A stretch of DNA of 64,000 bases from Lutjanus erythropterus (taxonomy: Eukaryota > Chordata > Actinopteri > Lutjaniformes > Lutjanidae). The notes below the pieces were generated by a model. It worked only from the letters and a program-made list of their open reading frames with translations, was not told where the DNA came from and did not search any database. Positions 1-64,000 of the stretch are shown here, in pieces. The position numbers and the translations under genes are program-made. The stretch's first letter is position 1, and every line of letters begins with the position of its first letter. The DNA lies in contig CM034604.1 of NCBI GenBank assembly GCA_020091685.1, positions 8,971,682-9,035,681 of the forward strand. The letters run 5' to 3'.

Positions 1-1678
1 GTACATTAAAATGACTGACAGTCATCTTTATCCAATCTTGGCTCACTTGCCCAACACATTGCAAAGAGCTCCAGTCATGCTAAAGCTTGGATAGTCACCT
101 TCCCAATCGTTGCCAGGGGTTCGTACCACACCTCGTCATAGCAACAGTTACTATGTTTTGATCTACCTGTATATTTTGCCAGTGAGTTAAGATGTCAGGT
201 ATTTTTTCCTCAGTTGTAAAATGGGATGCAATACGTTGCCATGAATCCATCTCCGCAACAAGAACAGTACAGACACATTGATCCCTGGGTAAATGTGGGT
301 GAGATTAGTGAGTACAGGCAGTTCTTGTTTTATATGTTGATCCTGCACACTGACATATGGACCTAGTATTTCCAAAACACACACATGCACACACAATTCC
401 GTTATTATTATTATTCCATTATAAATTACAGGCCACAATATCAGGTTAATAGCTGTGGTGTGCTTCAATAAACCACCTGCTGTTGGATTGATAGCCAATG
501 AGTTCTGCTCTCCAGAAAAGCAATTTATATAATGTTTTGGGCTTTAGTATTTCTACAGAGGCCAGAGTAAGACACAGTCACCAATTATGTGTCAGATGTA
601 GATGTAGGGAACTAGATCTCGCTCTCTGTGTGTGTTCACATATTTGTATGTGTCTATGTTTGTATGTGTGCTTTGTTGTGGACAGGGCCTGTGGGCTCCT
701 GGCTCAGAGATGAAAGACATTTCTCATGTGGCTGGTTTAGTGGAGCTCCTGAGTCAGCATGCAGCTTCTAATCAGTGTTTTCTCCCTCTCAGCTAGCCTG
801 ATGCTCTTCCCCCTGCTTGCCACCCTGTTAGCTCTGACTTGTATAATCTAGAGTTACACCAGAAGTGAATAGGATGTATGTGTTTTAGCCTTTATTCACG
901 TCCCTAAGCAGTGACCAACCCTATCAAATCAGTTTAGGTGAAGAAAATTGGGTGAAGAACCAAGGCAGTTAAGATTACTGAGAGATGGCGTAGTTGTCTT
1001 CCCTTGGCCTTTGTTGTTGGATGACTGTTGAATCAGAAGCACCAGCAGTGTCCAAAGATGTGTCTTTAAAATGTAGATCGGTCTACTTCAGTTGCTGCAA
1101 CCTTTTGGGTCAGATTTTGCCCTTTGTGTTGACAGAGAGGAGGGACAAATGAGACAGCATAGTTTGTGTGGACAGTTCTGAATTAATGGAGCCCTCCTCT
1201 TGAGATGATAGCTTTTATTGATATGGCTTTCCTCAATGAGAGATGTCGATACAGGCTTCCTGAAGGGGTGTAGATCTTGTAATGCAGTCAGCTTAGCAAG
1301 GCTTCGTCATCATATTTAAGGCATTTTGGCTATTAATGATAAATACTAAATACATATGTCAGTGCTTCAGATGAAAAATCAGAAGAATTCAACACTTATG
1401 TTACCAGTATAAAAAAGAAAGGTAAAATGTAACTGTATTTTTCTTTCCATTTATTACTATTTTGGTTGCTTTTACAAACTACTACTACAAACAGTGATCA
1501 TTTCTTGGTACTGTGAAGAACAACCATCATAAATTGTATGAAATTCTCTTTATTTACACAGTAGCTGAAATAAAATGCAAGAATGTGCATGACCTAATGT
1601 TTGAATATAAAGTTTCATTCTACACTCTGAGTCTTTGTGAGTGCAGATCTGAGGAGAATCTGATATCTGGGCTGTTAA

Positions 1679-1940
1679 CTAAGGTTGTCAAAAGTATCAG
1701 TACTTCAAAACTTTTCAGATACTATATATCGAAAATGATATGTTCTCTTTAATTGCTATTTCAAGACCTCACTTGTAAGTAAATTTTTATTGTCCTGTCT
1801 GAAATTTGGCTTGCACCATAGCAAAACCAGACAGTGTTAATTGACTTTTTGTATTCTATACCTATTTTGTGTGACTAGGACTTTTATTATTGCCATGGTA
1901 TTGAAAGAGGTATCTAGTTTACAAGTGGCATTGTGACAAG
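1679..1940. mobile_element. Possible degraded nonautonomous DNA transposon
   Basis: The left part reads AAGGTTGTCAAAAGTATCAG and the right part contains CCATGGTATTGAAAGAGGTA. Both resemble the paired ends of a short teleost repeat rich in GTATCGA-like motifs. The ends are diverged and no target-site duplication is visible, so the family and limits are uncertain. Confidence 0.3.
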
Positions 1941-4039
1941 ATTTAACAGTGAACAAACATATTAAAGAGTTTAAATCTCTCCCTTAATCGTTTTCATATC
2001 CTGTGTAATTGTGTGGCTTTTATATATGAATTGATATGAATCCAAAGGGATTTAGCTGCTACATATTATCTTTTCTCTGGCAAACATGCCATATCAGGTT
2101 GGAGATGATGGCTGCAGATGAGACCTCTGACAGAGATATAGTTAAAAAGAATCGGATGTGCTGTGGAAATCACCACCAGCACCCAAGCTAATAGTGGTAA
2201 ATTTGACTAGCTGCTAATGAGTTTGTCTGCCAGCCACTTTGGCGGTTAACCTACAAACAGCTTGTCCTGAATCAAAGGCGTTATGTGATTATAAAATCAA
2301 ACAATGCCAGGTTGACATGTGTCCTTATAGAGGACATTCCCTCCATGATTTCTGTGACGGAACCAAACTTTGTAGTATCACATGCACAGGATTACATCTT
2401 GATATACTGAGATGGTTTTGTGGTTGGTATTGTCTAGTAAATTAAATTTGGAGAGTGACCTCTCTTGATTGCAGTTTGAATGTCATCTCCTGTTTTTTGC
2501 AGTGGATCTTGGATCTTTTCAGGTCAGCGTGCCATGTACTATTTTGTAACGGTGCTATTAGATAATGCGTGAAGAAAGGGAAATGGTGCACAGGAATACT
2601 TTGTATGAAAGACCAAATTGGTTGTTGGTTGTTTGCATGACCTTGTTTGTCATCATTTTTGTGTACTTACTGATATCCTGGTCAATTGCCTAAAGTTGAA
2701 TCACACTCCTAAATACAACAGGGTTAATGTTTCTGGTCTACTGGCTTAGTAACTGGTCTGCAGAGAAATGAATAAAATGACTAAGCATTTTTTCCTGCAT
2801 CAGAGTATCCCATAGTTACTCAGTCTGATGGCTGAGTTGCTTGTGTGTTTATGTGTGGACATGGTCTGTAATAATGTGTGCCAGGACATGGCACACTGCA
2901 CCGGCCCCTGCTTTCCCTCTGCCCTGCGGCCAGAGCAGAGCAGGCCAGGCCAGCTGTCAATGGAGTCTGGAGTCAGGAGGGAGTCTGAGAAAAGAGGCTT
3001 TTGAGCTCTGAGTGACCTGTTTGTTTTATTTTAGCAGGCATTTCCCTGTTTCACAGTGGGAGAGTGTCCTTTTCCACAACACTAGAGGTTCTGAAAAGTC
3101 ACAGCAGCACGATGAGTTAAGCATGATGTTTTGCCAGTGAGGGATTGCAGACGGGCCCAGAGTGTCAACTTGGCTGGTGGTCAGCTCTCATTCACACACA
3201 CAGACAGAAGCAGCAGCCAGAAGCAAAAAGTTTGTATAGTGGATGTAGATTTTGTCTTTTGTTAACCAAAAGAGCTACTGTATGTAAAAGTCAAACATCA
3301 AAGTGTATTTGTATGTGAATGTTTGCTTGTCTGTATGCTAATAAGGCTAAACTTCCTAATCTTGCCATTAAAAAGCTCAATCATTGCATAATTATATAAG
3401 TTTTAAAATAAAAATTTAAGCCATACTGCTCTCTGTTATCAGATGATCAGTGTATCAGTATAAGCAGTATGCTGACCTTGGTGAACTTGCAGCCAATCCA
3501 GGTTATCCTTGGCATGCTGGGATCATGTAAACCAGGAAGTGCTTGAATAGCTCTCCACAAATGAGGGAAACACTGACTTTGTCAGCCATAGATGGAATCT
3601 GTATAGCTTTGTGAGAGAACGCTGGTGACCCTTGCAGATCCCTCCTGAGTTCTTTTTCCACCAGGAACCGTGACTGCAGGCCTAACAATAGCTAGCTTTA
3701 TCATCCAGCCTCGCTGTGTCCGGTGTCATGTGCTATACAGAGGTCCAGGTGGTCACTAATACTTTGATAAAGTCCATATAGAATGGCATGGCATTCTTTC
3801 ATGAGATGTGGGAATATTGTGGGCCCCTGTTGGGTTACCACATGACTTAACACAAGTATGTTTCCGTAAGCCTGGGTCAGAGGATAAGGGTACCTGAACC
3901 CGTCCATCTGGATATGATACCAGTTTTATTAAGTCTAACAATGGATGTTGGGAATTTTGCTGATAAAAGGAAAAGGTAGTTGGTTAGCAGAAGTGGTGAG
4001 CACAGACTCCCATGTCCTGTCTGATCACAGCCATTGTGT

Positions 4040-4370
4040 CCAACTGGTCAATATAAGCTTTAAAACTACTACAAGGAACTTTCATAGTTTGTTGATATTG
4101 GAAGTGCAAGTGGATGAAAGCAGTTGTGTTTCCAACATAAAAGCAACATAAAAAATAAGATTATTATTTAAAGAAAAATGTCCTCCTGCTTCTCTTAACT
4201 GGCTAACATGCTAGTCGCTGTAAATCTCTCTGGAAAAATGTAAACACAGGCTTGTTTCATCTGATTTCATGGAGAATCTGACCTAGTGGCAGGCATAGAT
4301 CATATAGAGGCATCAGTAATGAAGTAAAAGTTTTTCGTAACCACTTAAACATTCCTTGAAGTAGCTTTAA
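4040..4370 (+). repeat. Dispersed repeat, copy 1 of an inverted pair
   Basis: This stretch matches the reverse complement of 10726-11100 over most of its length. Shared blocks include AAGGAACTTT, GTTGAT...GGA, AGTGTTTCCA-like, AAAATGTAAACA, TTTCATCTGATTTCA and CATATAGAGRCAT. It looks like a short interspersed element without coding capacity. The family name is not known to me. Confidence 0.65.
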
Positions 4371-4469
4371 ACTAACTTGGGAGATATATTGTGTAAAACA
4401 TCAAACTAACTTTAGCCTGGTGTTCCATCTGAAGTGCAGTGATATGCTTTATTCTCAAATGTCAACGAC

Positions 4470-4945
4470 TGGCTGGTTGTCTTTTTTTAAGGTTTTGAAA
4501 GGTTTTTTCTTTGTAGTTTTGCATTTTTCATTAGTTTTAGTTGTTTGATTTCAGTTTAGTTTCTCTTTCCAGAGTGGTTTGCATGTTTCACTTTTAGTCT
4601 CTATAGTCATAGGGTTAGTTTTTAGTTTACTTTTTTTAGTATTTTCAGCGGCAATTTCAATGGTTGGTTTCAAGGCACAGTCATATAGATATCCCAGTCT
4701 CAAACATATGCACCAGTGCCTCCTCATGCTTGTTGTATTGACAGATTTGACCAAAGTGACAGAGTAAAAGTAAAGACAACTATTGTATTTTTTAATTTTT
4801 TTTTATTTTAGTTTTGTAAGTATGCAATATAATTTCAGTTTTCTAAAGTCTTATTTTTAATTGTTATTTCAGTTTAGTAGTTTTACACATAGTTTTACTT
4901 ATTAATTTAGTTTTAGTTCACTATAATAACCTTGGTGATGCTGCT
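4470..4945. mobile_element. TTTTAGTT-rich interspersed repeat, probably a nonautonomous DNA transposon
   Basis: The block is a run of T-rich motifs (TTTAGTTT, TTTTAGTT) that ends in AACTATAATAACCTTGG-like sequence (TTCACTATAATAACCTTGG at 4918-4936). That end is one I associate with a common teleost repeat. A weak AAGGTT motif near 4490 may be the other terminus. Family assignment is inference. Confidence 0.45.
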
Positions 4946-5361
4946 CTGATTAACTGCAAACCCAACTTACAATGGTATCGATCAGTCATCTGCTGGGCTG
5001 AATCAGACGGACCCTGATGCATCACATTTGATTATCAATGTTTTCAGTGGATGACAGTTTTAACAATCACCTCACTTATTAAATATGAGGCCTTTGCTGT
5101 GATAGCACCTTCTATCATTTTCCCTGAAATGCTGCTGGAAGCCCTTATAGTTAAGAGTATAAAATAATCTTGATAAGCTATCCCCCACTCCTCTGTATAT
5201 ACTTGATGTTTTCAAGTGCAATACATTTCATATTCTGCAATAAATTCAGGGAATTGTACTTGTGCCCTTATGTTTATAGATGGAGTTTTAAAAAAATCTA
5301 TCTTTTACAACAAATTTCTGGCTGATAATTAACCTGATGTCTGTCTTCCTTCTCTCTACAG

Positions 5362-63426
<58,065 letters not shown>

Positions 63427-64000
63427 GCCTCCGCCGGCCTCTCGCCCCGCCCACCAAGTGACCGACTTAACCGACCCGACCGACAGCACAGGACTCCAAA
63501 CCCCCCCTCTTCCTTCCTCCTCCACCGCAGCCTCTCGCATCCTTTCTGAACACCCCCCCCCCCCATCCTCCTCACTGCCCAGAGAACTGCACCTCCTGTC
63601 CCTTCACAACCTTGATTCGTCTCTCATCGTACTTCCAAGATGGGGCAGAAATACTAAGAAAGACTCCGTCGTCTCTTTGAGGGAAATTCTGAGGGAGAAG
63701 TTCATAGCAGTAGCGTACACGTGGGCGCTGATGTTTGAGGGTGCAAGTGTGTGTGTGTGCGCGCGCGTGTGTGTGTTTGAGAGAAGCTGTATGCGCTTGT
63801 GTGCATGTGTTTAATCAGAAAGGGCATATAGGAATGAAAACCTCCTGTCTCGGCTCTTTTTTTGTGCTATCAACTGACACCACTCTGTCCACGGCCCCCT
63901 CCGATTCATTCAGAGACTCAAAAACCTCAATGCAACAAAAAAGAAGAGGATTATTATTGAGAGAAAATGATTTGTACTTGTACATAGGACCCTTTGGGTT
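63427..64000 (+). other. cdc42bpa: 3' UTR, incomplete
   Basis: Follows the TGA directly. It contains a C-run (63548-63562) and a GT repeat with GCGCGCG core (63748-63776). No AATAAA or ATTAAA is present, so the cleavage site lies beyond the window. Confidence 0.85.
63748..63776. repeat. Short (GT)n/(GC)n repeat in the 3' UTR
   Basis: GTGTGTGTGTGCGCGCGCGT followed by GTGTGTGTG; a UG-rich stretch in the mature mRNA. Confidence 0.9.

Larger units (their letters stand above)
1..5361 (+). other. 3' part of the intron upstream of the first visible coding exon
   Basis: No exon or other gene was recognised here. The N-terminal MRCK exon, which should begin with Met and end just before Trp-Ala-Lys-Pro-Phe, is not present, so the promoter lies further upstream. 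The stretch holds AT-rich single-copy-looking DNA, a probable small element near 1679-1940, one copy of an inverted dispersed repeat at 4040-4370 and a TTTTAGTT-rich repeat at 4470-4945. It ends in the acceptor tctctctacag. Confidence 0.8.

Noticed and set aside
1-5361. N-terminal MRCK exon or promoter
   Set aside because: No stretch encodes the expected N-terminal segment ending before WAKPF, and there is no GC-rich promoter-like block.

Overview
The window lies inside one large vertebrate gene on the + strand. By splicing GT-AG exons by eye I could follow 41 constitutive-looking coding exons from 5362 to the stop codon at 63424-63426. They encode 1,718 residues of the serine/threonine kinase MRCK-alpha (CDC42BPA): AGC kinase domain, kinase tail with hydrophobic motif, long coiled coil, C1 zinc domain, PH domain, CNH domain, CRIB motif and phospho-rich tail. 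The start codon and roughly the first 60 residues are not here; 1-5361 is the end of an upstream intron. The 3' UTR starts at 63427 and runs past the window end. Residue numbers in this annotation count from the first residue encoded in the window (Ala 1, split codon at 5362) and leave optional exons out. Exons are numbered within the window. The choice of alpha over the beta paralogue rests on remembered family sequences: the kinase-tail segment starting ETMPPP, the FLAFLN...LDQF segment before the C1 linker, and the C-terminal SLSLESTDR segment all fit alpha better.

The organism is a ray-finned fish, probably a percomorph. Introns are compact, dinucleotide repeats are very dense, two tRNA-derived SINEs resemble types common in teleosts, and many short nonautonomous DNA transposons with terminal inverted repeats sit in the introns.

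Layout: 1-5361 upstream intron; 5362-16350 first half of the kinase domain; 16351-29916 a 13.6-kb repeat-rich intron; 29917-33784 rest of the kinase domain and its tail; 34741-45769 coiled coil; 45770-49406 a linker built from in-frame cassette exons; 49519-50045 C1; 50389 to about 52200 PH; about 52200-56132 CNH; 56572-56689 CRIB; 58166-63426 serine-rich tail; 63427-64000 3' UTR.

No second gene, autonomous transposon, viral element or CRISPR array was recognised. The parts most worth a second look concern splicing: a 15-nt microexon candidate in the coiled coil, a 48-nt serine-rich cassette, a 75-nt basic cassette in the tail, a possible alternative C-terminal exon, UG-repeat tracts beside several 3' splice sites, and a 35-bp intronic hairpin just upstream of an exon. 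Several transposon families occur here in two or three copies.
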